This document shows positions 1 to 5,683 of a DNA stretch of 6,422 nucleotides, piece after piece. The DNA is from Pseudomonadota bacterium (GTDB lineage Bacteria > Pseudomonadota > Alphaproteobacteria > UBA8366 > JADFVY01), in NCBI GenBank assembly GCA_015222795.1, contig JADFVY010000150.1, positions 1 through 6,422 on the forward strand, given 5' to 3'. Within the stretch, counting starts at the first letter, position 1, and each line of letters starts with the position of its first letter. The notes under the pieces were generated by a model, which made no database searches, was not told the origin of the DNA, and saw only the letters and a program-made list of their open reading frames with translations. A program made the position numbers and the translations under genes.

Positions 1-80
1 CGGCATCGCGGCGCGACCTTCTCCTAACCGGAGGAAAACACAAGCCTGTGAAAACAACAACATATTCCGGGCCAGACTCT
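1..80 (+). repeat. Partial copy of a dispersed MITE-like repeat, cut by the window edge
   Basis: Bases 49-80 match the right arm of the palindromic element at 5053-5212. The 23 bases at 58-80 differ at one position from 5190-5212, and both end in CTCT. Bases 49-80 also match the reverse complement of that element's left arm at 29 of 32 positions without a gap. Further in, GGCATCGC (2-9) and CCTAAC (23-28) recur at nearly the same distances from the end in the second copy, so the homology probably reaches the window edge, although bases 10-48 are much diverged. The sequence after base 80 differs between copies, which fixes the outer boundary. Only one half of this copy is visible. It lies at the 3' end of the SAM hydrolase gene. 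Confidence 0.75.
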
Positions 81-823
81 CAGTTTCGTAAAGTTACCGG
101 CGCGCCGGTCTCTATGCCGTATTGCCGGGCCGCGCTGCCGCCATTGACCGCGATCTCGACGAGCCCCACCGCGTTTTCGTACCAGAAACCCTGGCTCTCG
201 GCGACGTCGCCGAAGGTGCGGGCGCGGGAAAACAGCTTGCCCGTCACCTCGATTGTCGCCCGTTCGTTCAAGCCCGCGGCCCGAAGTCCGGTCATGACAT
301 TGCCGAAGCCGTCGATATAGATCGCCTCGGCCAGATCGTCGGGCCAGTTGGCGCCGGGCCGGCTGCGGTCGTCGCGCCAGTCCTTCGCCAACGGACTGCA
401 GGCGGGCCATTCGTCCCGGGCCAGCATGGCGGCGACCGGCGCGAACAGGTCGCGGCCGTGGAACGAGGCGGAGAGTTCCTCCGGCCGCCAGTCGATGGTC
501 CAGCCCTTGGCCCGCGCGGCCCTGCGCTGGACGATCTCGAACAGCCCGTTGCCGGGGCCGACGAAACGCCTGCCGCCCGCCGAGACGATAACCGGTGGCC
601 GCTTGCCGCCGACGCCCGGATCGACAACCGCGACGCAGACACTGTCCGCCTCCATCCCGGCAGCCAGCGCGGCCAGCAGATAGGCGGCCCCGTGCGGATC
701 GCGGGACGGCGCGTCATGCATCAGGTCGATAACGGGAACCGCCGGCGCCTGGCGCGCCAGCACGGCGCGCAGCAGCCCGGCATAGGGACCTTCAAGGCCA
801 TAATCGGTGAAAACATATATCAT
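80..823 (-). CDS. SAM hydroxide adenosyltransferase (DUF62 / SAM hydrolase family)
   Basis: This 247-residue soluble protein belongs to the DUF62 family, whose characterised members split S-adenosylmethionine into adenosine and methionine using water or hydroxide; relatives are the SAM fluorinase and chlorinase. Visible family motifs are FTDYG (5-9), VVDPGVGG (66-73) with Arg75, GPGNG (89-93), FHGRD (121-125) and DGFGN (171-175). Asp68, Arg75 and His122 match the Asp-Arg-His set described for archaeal SAM hydrolases. The C-terminal beta-barrel part ends in a typical GAPVTL stretch, so the protein looks full length. The start at 821-823 was chosen because the N-terminal strand begins there; the reading frame is open to 904, but those residues are unlike the family. 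No good Shine-Dalgarno is seen. The stop codon overlaps the last base of the repeat ending at 80. The gene diverges from the PAS-REC-HPt gene across 118 bp, where I could not identify a convincing promoter. Its physiological role in bacteria is poorly known. Hydrolase rather than halogenase activity is inferred from the family. Confidence 0.92.
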   Translation of the reverse strand: MIYVFTDYGLEGPYAGLLRAVLARQAPAVPVIDLMHDAPSRDPHGAAYLLAALAAGMEADSVCVAVVDPGVGGKRPPVIVSAGGRRFVGPGNGLFEIVQRRAARAKGWTIDWRPEELSASFHGRDLFAPVAAMLARDEWPACSPLAKDWRDDRSRPGANWPDDLAEAIYIDGFGNVMTGLRAAGLNERATIEVTGKLFSRARTFGDVAESQGFWYENAVGLVEIAVNGGSAARQYGIETGAPVTLRN

Positions 824-941
824 ATCCGAACTAATGCATCGCACGGCGGCCGGTGGCAAGCCGCTCTCGACCCTTGACGAGCCGCGCGAATTGCGGGACA
901 GCATTGGGTGTTGAATTTTAAACGATTTCCGGACCTGAATT

Positions 942-2588
942 TTGACCCGCCGTTACTGGCCATTTGCCGCCCTGTTTTCGATCTCGCTCCTTGCCGTTGG
1001 CGGGGCGGTATACGAATGGCCCGGCCTTGTGGCGGGGGACGGATCGATTTTGCCACTGCTGGCCTGGCTCATCGTCTGGCTGGGCTCGCTGATCCTGCTG
1101 GTTCCGCGGATCGCCGGGATTATCCGGAACGCCGGCGGAGAGGCTAGCGTAAATGAGATTGTCGACGCCCTGCCCTTCGGCCTGGCGCTATACGATCCCG
1201 ACGGCAAACTACGCCATTGCAATGAAACCTTCCAGCAGGCCTTTCCCGACCTGGCGGTGCGCGCCGAATTCTCCGGAGAGCATGAAATGGCCGACGGGCG
1301 GTGGATGCGGCTGGAACGGCGGGAACTGGACAATGGCGCGTTCGTCGTGACGGCCCTGGACGTTTCGCGGATTGCCGCGCTGGAGGCTGATTTCCAGGCC
1401 GCCGGCAAACAGTTCCGCCAATTTCTTTCCACCGCCGCCGATTGGATATGGGAGACGGACATCCTGCATCGCTTCGTCATGGCAAGAACGGTCGCCATGG
1501 ATGCCGAAATCACGAATTTCGGGTGGATGACGGGACGCAGCCCGGCGGAACTGGCGACCGGCGGCGAGGGTCCAGACAGGCAGGCGGTCGAGGGCTGCAT
1601 GCGCGACATGGACCGCCGCCAGCGGCTGAATGATGTCAGCCTTACTCTCGACGCCGGAGACAGGATAATCCGGGTGCGCCTCAACGGCCTGCCACGATAC
1701 GACGGCAACGGGGAGTTCCTCGGTTATCGCGGCGTCGGGATCTGGGAGCCCGCGGCGGCGGTAGACACGACGACAAGAAATGCGCGCCCGGTGCCGACTG
1801 AACCCGCCGGCCGTCTTCTCATCGTCGACGACAGCTCGACCAACCGCATGCTCGCCATGACCATATTGCGAAAGATGGGCTACGAGGCGGATGCGGTCGC
1901 GGACGGCCGCGAGGCGGTCGAGGCGGTGCGCGACGGTGACTATGCCGCGGTCCTGATGGATATCTGGATGCCCGGGATGGACGGGTTCGAGGCGACGGCG
2001 GCGATTCGGGACCTGCCCGAACCCCGGCGGGATATTCCCGTAATCGCCATGACGGCGCATACCGGCGCCGAGGAACGCCGGCGCTGCCTTGCCGCGGAAA
2101 TGGACGATCATGTCGAAAAGCCGATCGATCGCGCCGCGCTGGCGGCCGTACTGCGCCGCCTGGCCGGGTCGCCGGCGAATCTGAATACACCGGCGGCCAG
2201 CGGGGCGGAATCGGTGGAGAATACGGACAGTCAACCAGCTACCAGTCTTGTAAGCGACGATGTGCTCAATCAGTTGCGCAACGATGCCGGTCCCGCGCTG
2301 GTCGGTGAGTTGATCGCCGCCTTCATGGCGGAAACTGACGAGAGGCTAGTCAGAATCGCAGTCGCGATCGATGCCGGAAACCATGAGGAAATCGCCGCCG
2401 ACGGCCATTCCATGAAGAGCAGTTCCGGCACATTTGGCGCCCTGCCGCTGCAGGCTCTTTCCGCAAGGCTGGAGGCTGCTGCAACCCAGGGCGACACGAC
2501 GGCGCTGGCCGCCGCCCATGCCGAGTTGCCGGACCTTGTATCGGAAACCTGGCGCGAATTCGCCATCCGTGGTTTTCGGCGGGAATAG
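942..2588 (+). CDS. Membrane-anchored PAS-PAS-REC-HPt protein without a kinase core
   Basis: This 548-residue signalling protein has two membrane segments (about 7-25 and 36-58), a PAS-like domain (about 72-148), and a second PAS domain (about 160-268) that opens with the WIWETD motif and closes with GYRGVGI. A receiver domain follows (291-408) with the acidic pair Asp296/Asp297, phospho-acceptor Asp340, Thr371 and Lys393, then an HPt domain (about 437-540) with the phospho-histidine motif GHSMKSSSGTFGA, His489. Only 22 linker residues rich in Ala, Pro and Thr separate PAS 2 from the receiver, so the HisKA and ATPase domains of an ordinary hybrid kinase are missing. The protein cannot autophosphorylate by the usual route and probably relays phosphate from another kinase, or removes it. 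The start is TTG at 942: an in-frame stop lies at 936-938 and the first in-frame ATG is about 115 codons later, beyond both membrane segments. A weak GGA at 931-933 precedes the TTG. The gene is convergent with the LuxO-like regulator, the obvious candidate partner. The domain calls are firm; the pathway is inferred. Confidence 0.9.
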   Translation: MTRRYWPFAALFSISLLAVGGAVYEWPGLVAGDGSILPLLAWLIVWLGSLILLVPRIAGIIRNAGGEASVNEIVDALPFGLALYDPDGKLRHCNETFQQAFPDLAVRAEFSGEHEMADGRWMRLERRELDNGAFVVTALDVSRIAALEADFQAAGKQFRQFLSTAADWIWETDILHRFVMARTVAMDAEITNFGWMTGRSPAELATGGEGPDRQAVEGCMRDMDRRQRLNDVSLTLDAGDRIIRVRLNGLPRYDGNGEFLGYRGVGIWEPAAAVDTTTRNARPVPTEPAGRLLIVDDSSTNRMLAMTILRKMGYEADAVADGREAVEAVRDGDYAAVLMDIWMPGMDGFEATAAIRDLPEPRRDIPVIAMTAHTGAEERRRCLAAEMDDHVEKPIDRAALAAVLRRLAGSPANLNTPAASGAESVENTDSQPATSLVSDDVLNQLRNDAGPALVGELIAAFMAETDERLVRIAVAIDAGNHEEIAADGHSMKSSSGTFGALPLQALSARLEAAATQGDTTALAAAHAELPDLVSETWREFAIRGFRRE

Positions 2589-2597
2589 CCTCTGAAA

Positions 2598-4019
2598 TCA
2601 GGCCTCTTCGCTCTCCCAGGACAGTTTTTTGCGATAAATGGTGGATGGGGAAACGCCCAGTTTCGCCGCCGCTTTCGGTATGTTCCCGTCACAGGCGTCG
2701 ATGGCCCGCTCGATCACGTCGCGCTCCACCTGCCACAAGGGAACGATATCCCCGTTTTCCGAGAGCACCGCTGGCGCTGTCACAAGGCCTTCGTCCGCGA
2801 CTAACAGCTTATCTTCGGCCGGCGGCAAAGTTTCCGGTGTCGTCTTGCCAGGACGGTTCAGCGGCGGCGGCAACATGTCCGCGGTCACTTCCGCCCCGTC
2901 GTTCAGCACCACGATATTGCGGATGACATTCTGCATCTGGCGGATATTGCCGGGCCATTTGTAGCTGGCGAAGACCTGTTCGGCTTCCGCGTCGAAACTC
3001 TTGAATGCCCGGCCCTCCTCGGCGGCGTATTCGGCAAGGAAATGCCGGGCTATCTCGATAACATCGTCGTCGCGGTCGCGCAGCGGGGGCAGATGGATCG
3101 GAACGACATGAAGGCGATAATAAAGATCCTCGCGGAAATTTCCGGCCTCAACCTCCTCCAACGGGTCGCGGTTGGTGGCGCATACGAATCGCACATCCAC
3201 TTTCTCGGTCTTCGATCCACCGACTTTCTGGAAAGTTCCGGTTTGAATGAAACGCAGCAGCTTGGTTTGCAGCGCCAGGTCCATTTCGCAAATTTCGTCA
3301 AGGAACAGCGTGCCCCCGGACGACCGCGAAGCCGCGCCCTCGCGGTCGGCATGGGCGCCGGTGAAGGCGCCTTTCACATGGCCGAAGACCTCGGACTCCA
3401 TCAAGTCCTTGGGGATGGCCCCACAATTGATTGCGATAAAGGGGCCATTTTTGCGGGGACTCTGACGATGAATCGCCTCGGCGGCGACTTCCTTGCCCGA
3501 ACCCGATTCGCCCGTAATAAAGACAGTCGCCTTCGACGACGCCGCCGCATCGATGGTGCGGTAGACCGCCTGCATCGGCAGTGACGAGCCGATAAAGCCG
3601 AAATATTTCTTGCGGGCGCTGCCCTTGATCGTCTCGACAATGGCCGAAAGCGAGCGATGTTTCAGGGAATTGCGCACCGTGACCAGCAATCGGTCGGCAT
3701 TGAAGGGTTTGACCAGAAAATCATAGGCGCCCGCGCGCATCGCCTCGACCGCCACATTGATCGACCCGTGTGCGGTGATGACCACCACCTCGCAGGGCAG
3801 TTCGCGTGATTTTATTTCCTTCAGAATATCCAGCCCGTCCATATCCGGCAGCCTGAGATCAAGCAGAACCACGTCAGGAGGGCTCGCCGAAAGTTCCTTC
3901 AGCGCTTCCTTGCCGGTGCCTACGGCCGTAACCGCCAGATCCTCGCCTTCCAGATACTGGTTATACAGACGCGCCAGCGACGGCGTATCCTCAACCAGCA
4001 ATATGTTGCCGTTGCTCAT
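2598..4019 (-). CDS. luxO: LuxO-like sigma-54-dependent response regulator
   Basis: This 473-residue protein is an NtrC-class activator. The receiver (about 4-120) has Glu10/Asp11, phospho-acceptor Asp54, Thr82 and Lys104. The AAA+ domain (about 141-375) has Walker A GESGSGKE (170-177), the sigma-54 contact loop GAFTGA (217-222), Walker B GGTLFLDE (235-242), ATNRDP (281-286), Arg296 in FREDLYYRL, and WPGNIRQ (355-361). A Fis-type helix-turn-helix lies at about 430-467, with the signature NIPKAAAKLGVSPSTIYRK. From memory, stretches such as GFIGSS, AVYRTIDAAASSKA, LLRFIQTGTFQKVG and VRFVCATNRDP are shared with Vibrio LuxO, so it is closer to LuxO than to NtrC or DctD. It is slightly longer than LuxO because of a linker at about 390-425. 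When phosphorylated it should activate sigma-54 promoters. In Vibrio those drive the Qrr small RNAs; the targets here are unknown. ATG at 4017-4019 is preferred over the upstream in-frame ATG at 4125-4127 because the receiver begins there and a purine-rich AGAAGAAAAAGGA run precedes it. Confidence 0.93.
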   Translation of the reverse strand: MSNGNILLVEDTPSLARLYNQYLEGEDLAVTAVGTGKEALKELSASPPDVVLLDLRLPDMDGLDILKEIKSRELPCEVVVITAHGSINVAVEAMRAGAYDFLVKPFNADRLLVTVRNSLKHRSLSAIVETIKGSARKKYFGFIGSSLPMQAVYRTIDAAASSKATVFITGESGSGKEVAAEAIHRQSPRKNGPFIAINCGAIPKDLMESEVFGHVKGAFTGAHADREGAASRSSGGTLFLDEICEMDLALQTKLLRFIQTGTFQKVGGSKTEKVDVRFVCATNRDPLEEVEAGNFREDLYYRLHVVPIHLPPLRDRDDDVIEIARHFLAEYAAEEGRAFKSFDAEAEQVFASYKWPGNIRQMQNVIRNIVVLNDGAEVTADMLPPPLNRPGKTTPETLPPAEDKLLVADEGLVTAPAVLSENGDIVPLWQVERDVIERAIDACDGNIPKAAAKLGVSPSTIYRKKLSWESEEA

Positions 4020-4165
4020 ATCCTTTTTCTTCTTTCCCCATGCCTGCGCCCGTTTAGGCGATATAGCAGGCTGCGGCCACACTTCAATCCCCACCACCCG
4101 AAGTTTGACCGCTTTAAGTGTAGCCATAAGGATAGCAGAGCCTGGGGTGGGTAATGCAAGCCCTT

Positions 4166-4194
4166 ATTGTACGGCATTGCATCTATCGTGAAAA
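4166..4194 (-). promoter_or_regulatory. Candidate sigma-70-type promoter of the luxO-like gene
   Basis: On the minus strand, TTTTCA (4189-4194) lies 17 nt from TACAAT (4166-4171). These match the -35 and -10 consensus at 4/6 and 5/6 positions. Transcription would start near 4159 and give a leader of about 140 nt before the ATG at 4019. The -35 box lies inside the palindrome at 4188-4200. This is a by-eye match only. Confidence 0.35.
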
Positions 4195-4200
4195 TTTCAC
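4188..4200. promoter_or_regulatory. 13-nt perfect palindrome, candidate operator
   Basis: GTGAAA-A-TTTCAC is a perfect 6-bp inverted repeat around one central base, midway between the divergent luxO-like and dehydrogenase genes. It covers the candidate -35 box of the luxO-like promoter. It would also overlap a weak plus-strand candidate, TTGCAT (4177-4182), 17 nt, CATAAA (4200-4205). Its placement suits a repressor or activator site shared by both genes. No binding protein can be named. Confidence 0.35.
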
Positions 4201-4272
4201 ATAAACGACCCGCTTCAGGAATTCGGCTTGCCGCCGTCCACCAGTGGCGATTAAGGATTGAACGCAACCAAA

Positions 4273-4278
4273 AGGGGA
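4273..4278 (+). promoter_or_regulatory. Shine-Dalgarno site fixing the dehydrogenase start
   Basis: AGGGGA lies 8 nt before the ATG at 4287-4289. It supports that start over the open frame that runs upstream to 4167 and over the second ATG three codons later at 4296. Confidence 0.7.
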
Positions 4279-4286
4279 AAATTGCA

Positions 4287-5036
4287 ATGGGCCGGATGGA
4301 TGGCAAGACGGCGTTGATTACCGGCGCAGGATCGGGATTCGGCGAGGGCATCGCCAGGAAATTCGTCGAGGAAGGCGCGCGCGTCATCATCGCCGACGTC
4401 AATGACGATGCCGGCGCTAAAGTGGCGGAATCGTTGGGTTCGGCGGCGCGTTTCGTGCATGCGGATGTCAGCCGCGACAGCGATATGGCGGCCGCCGTCG
4501 CCGCCGCGCTCGACCATTCCGGCCGGCTGGACATCCTGGTCAACAATGCCGGCTACACCCACCGCAATGCGCCGATGCTGGAGGTAGCGGAGGAGGAATT
4601 CGACCGGATTTATGCGGTCAACGTCAAATCCATCTATCTGGGCGCCGTCCACGCCGTGCCGCTGTTTCGCCGGCAGGGAGGCGGGGTCATCCTCAATATA
4701 GGCTCCACCGCCGGCGTGAGGCCGCGCCCCGGCCTTACCTGGTATAACGGGTCGAAAGGCGCGGTTATTACCCTGACCAAGTCGATGGCGGTCGAATTGG
4801 CGCCCGACGCGATTCGCGTCTGCGCGCTGAATCCGGTCGCCGGCGAGACCGGAATGCTGCATCTTTTTATGGGCGAGGACACCCCGGAACGCCGTGCGCA
4901 GTTTCAGTCGACAATCCCCCTGGGCCGGTTCAGCCAGCCGCAGGATATAGCCAATGCGGCGTTGTTTCTGTGTTCGGACGAGGCTGAATTTCTGACCGGC
5001 GTCTGCATGGAGGTGGATGGCGGGCGCTGTATATGA
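4287..5036 (+). CDS. Classical short-chain dehydrogenase/reductase (SDR, FabG-like)
   Basis: This is a 249-residue cytoplasmic NAD(P)-dependent oxidoreductase of the classical SDR type, at the usual length for the family. The nucleotide-binding motif TGAGSGFG is at 12-19. Asp37 at the end of the second strand (IIAD) points to NAD(H) rather than NADP(H). NNAG is at 86-89, Asn112 is the structural or catalytic asparagine, and the catalytic triad is Ser140, Tyr153 and Lys157 (YNGSK). The usual Pro-Gly after the fifth strand is replaced by NPVAGETGM (182-190), a variant seen in many FabG-like SDRs. The C-terminus ends with GVCMEVDGGRCI, the typical SDR end. The substrate cannot be read from the sequence; a 3-oxoacyl reductase or a sugar/alcohol dehydrogenase are both possible. 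It is transcribed away from the luxO-like gene across 267 bp and is followed after 16 bp by a palindromic repeat, so it is probably monocistronic. Confidence 0.93.
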   Translation: MGRMDGKTALITGAGSGFGEGIARKFVEEGARVIIADVNDDAGAKVAESLGSAARFVHADVSRDSDMAAAVAAALDHSGRLDILVNNAGYTHRNAPMLEVAEEEFDRIYAVNVKSIYLGAVHAVPLFRRQGGGVILNIGSTAGVRPRPGLTWYNGSKGAVITLTKSMAVELAPDAIRVCALNPVAGETGMLHLFMGEDTPERRAQFQSTIPLGRFSQPQDIANAALFLCSDEAEFLTGVCMEVDGGRCI

Positions 5037-5052
5037 ATGCGCCTTGTTATTA

Positions 5053-5212
5053 AGAGTCTGTCCGGGAATATGTTGCTGTTTTCATTGGCGTTCGCCGGCC
5101 GACTGCCGCGTTGCGCCCCTTGGCCGATGCGAGGCATCGCCCGCGGGCCGCGCCTAACACTCGACTCGGCGAACGCCAATGAAAACTAGCAACATATTCC
5201 GGGCCAGGCTCT
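5053..5212. repeat. MITE-like palindromic element with long terminal inverted repeats
   Basis: The left arm 5051-5097 and right arm 5167-5214 are inverted copies, with three mismatches and one single-base gap over 48 positions. Each arm ends in AGAG/CTCT flanked by TA (5051-5052 and 5213-5214), which could be a TA target duplication of the kind made by IS630/mariner-type transposases. The TA is itself palindromic, so this is not proof. The 69-base centre holds a smaller perfect hairpin, CGATGC-GAG-GCATCG (5125-5139). No transposase is encoded, so any mobility would depend on an enzyme elsewhere in the genome. The right end matches the repeat ending at base 80. The element begins 16 bp after the dehydrogenase stop and ends about 50 bp before the zinc-ribbon start; as RNA it would fold into a long stem and could end or protect transcripts. 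Confidence 0.85.
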
Positions 5213-5264
5213 TAGACCCTATCTCGAACTTTACTTGGACGGCCTGCTAGGCCAAACTGTGCCG

Positions 5265-5471
5265 ATGGAAATCGATAGTCTGCTTGAAATGGTCGAGGCG
5301 AAAGTCGTCTGCGACCAGTGCGGTAACCAGACCGCCCATACAATCGCCTGGCTAAAGACCAACGGCACCTACGAATGCCCGGTCTGCGGCGATGAAACAG
5401 ACCTGCGCACCCAGGAATGGGCCGACCGTATACAAGGCTATATCGACGCCTGTACGGGGTTCGAGGAATAA
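5265..5471 (+). CDS. Small zinc-ribbon protein with two CxxC pairs
   Basis: This predicted 68-residue protein has the cysteine pairs CDQC (16-19) and CPVC (38-41), spaced as in a rubredoxin-like or zinc-ribbon fold that binds one zinc ion. The region between contains a beta-like stretch (TAHTIAWLKTNGTYECP), and an acidic, probably helical C-terminus follows (EWADRIQGYIDACTGFEE). I do not recognise a named family. A nucleic-acid or protein-binding adaptor role is possible, but no function can be assigned. The ATG at 5265 is preferred; an in-frame TTG at 5235 would add ten residues, and neither start has a clear Shine-Dalgarno. The upstream sequence is almost entirely the MITE-like element, so its promoter is not evident. 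Two homologous hairpins and a shared terminator follow. Third-position base use resembles the neighbouring genes, which supports real coding. Confidence 0.75.
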   Translation: MEIDSLLEMVEAKVVCDQCGNQTAHTIAWLKTNGTYECPVCGDETDLRTQEWADRIQGYIDACTGFEE

Positions 5472-5475
5472 GCGA

Positions 5476-5533
5476 GGGCAATATCCGATCAAACGGAACC
5501 GGTTTGGTTCAGTTTAATCGAATGAAATTGCCC
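5476..5533. repeat. Long imperfect hairpin A of a twin palindromic repeat
   Basis: Stem segments from outside in are GGGCAAT/ATTGCCC (5476-5482 with 5527-5533), AT/AT, CGAT/ATCG (5486-5489 with 5517-5520), AAAC/GTTT (5491-5494 with 5512-5515) and GAACC/GGTTC (5496-5500 with 5506-5510), with a GGTTT loop. Single mismatches separate the segments and a three-base GAA bulge lies at 5524-5526. It begins 5 bp after the zinc-ribbon stop. There is no T-run after it, so it is not a standard terminator. It aligns along its length with hairpin B at 5549-5609. Confidence 0.75.
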
Positions 5534-5548
5534 GCTATATCAAGGGGC

Positions 5549-5609
5549 GAGCAGCTTTATCCGTACAAATGAAATCGCATAAGGGATTCCATTTGTACGG
5601 ATGCTGCTC
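5549..5609. repeat. Long imperfect hairpin B, homologous to hairpin A
   Basis: The outer stem is GAGCAG/CTGCTC (5549-5554 with 5604-5609). The inner stem pairs TATCCGTACAAATG (5558-5571, apart from the first base) with CATTTGTACGGAT (5590-5602). After one A/C mismatch it continues with AATC/GATT (5573-5576 with 5585-5588) around an eight-base loop. It lies 15 bp after hairpin A and aligns with it. At least four inner base pairs differ between the two on both sides while pairing is kept. It lies between the zinc-ribbon gene and the shared terminator and contains no convincing reading frame. Confidence 0.75.
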
Positions 5610-5630
5610 TAGCCTGAAGGCCGTTCAACG

Positions 5631-5660
5631 AAAAACCGCCCGGGAATGCCCGGGCGGTTT
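5631..5660 (-). terminator. Rho-independent terminator of the Bax inhibitor-1 family gene
   Basis: A perfect 12-bp stem, AAACCGCCCGGG (5633-5644) with CCCGGGCGGTTT (5649-5660), closes a four-base loop. On the minus strand it runs into TTTTT (5631-5635). It starts 23 nt after the stop of the minus-strand gene. On the plus strand the stem is followed by CGTTTT, so it may also stop transcripts coming from the zinc-ribbon gene. Confidence 0.9.
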
Positions 5661-5683
5661 CGTTTTGACTTGGTTTTCCTGGT

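Noticed and set aside
19..36. Weak hairpin TTCTCC/GGAGGAA as a terminator for the SAM hydrolase gene
   Set aside because: The stem is short and bulged and has no convincing T-run on the minus strand.
811..830. AT-rich CATATATCATATCC resembling the CATATTCC of the repeat ends
   Set aside because: The similarity is limited to a few bases, with no flanking repeat sequence, and it covers the start codon of the SAM hydrolase gene.
122..877. Long plus-strand ORF opposite the SAM hydrolase gene
   Set aside because: The composition is rich in Arg, Gly and Pro as expected of a GC-rich antisense shadow, and the minus strand carries clear DUF62 motifs.
2588..2603. Possible hairpin in the 9-bp gap between the convergent signalling genes
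   Set aside because: Only four base pairs form and there is no T-run, so it does not qualify as a terminator.
4020..4127. N-terminal extension of the luxO-like reading frame to an ATG at 4125-4127
   Set aside because: The extra 36 residues are unlike any receiver domain, no Shine-Dalgarno precedes that ATG, and the receiver starts normally at the ATG at 4017-4019.
4241..4262. Possible sigma-54 promoter TGGCG...TTG before the dehydrogenase
   Set aside because: The spacing does not give GG-N10-GC, so it is not a valid -24/-12 site. No other good match was found by eye in the intergenic regions.
81..5052. Composite-transposon interpretation of the segment between the two repeat copies
   Set aside because: The repeats carry no transposase, the enclosed genes look like ordinary chromosomal genes with uniform composition, and only one half of the left copy is visible.
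4904..5179. Minus-strand 91-codon ORF across the dehydrogenase 3' end and the MITE-like element
   Set aside because: It is antisense to a firm gene and its N-terminal half is the repeat arm. Such ORFs recur wherever the repeat recurs and have no domain signature.
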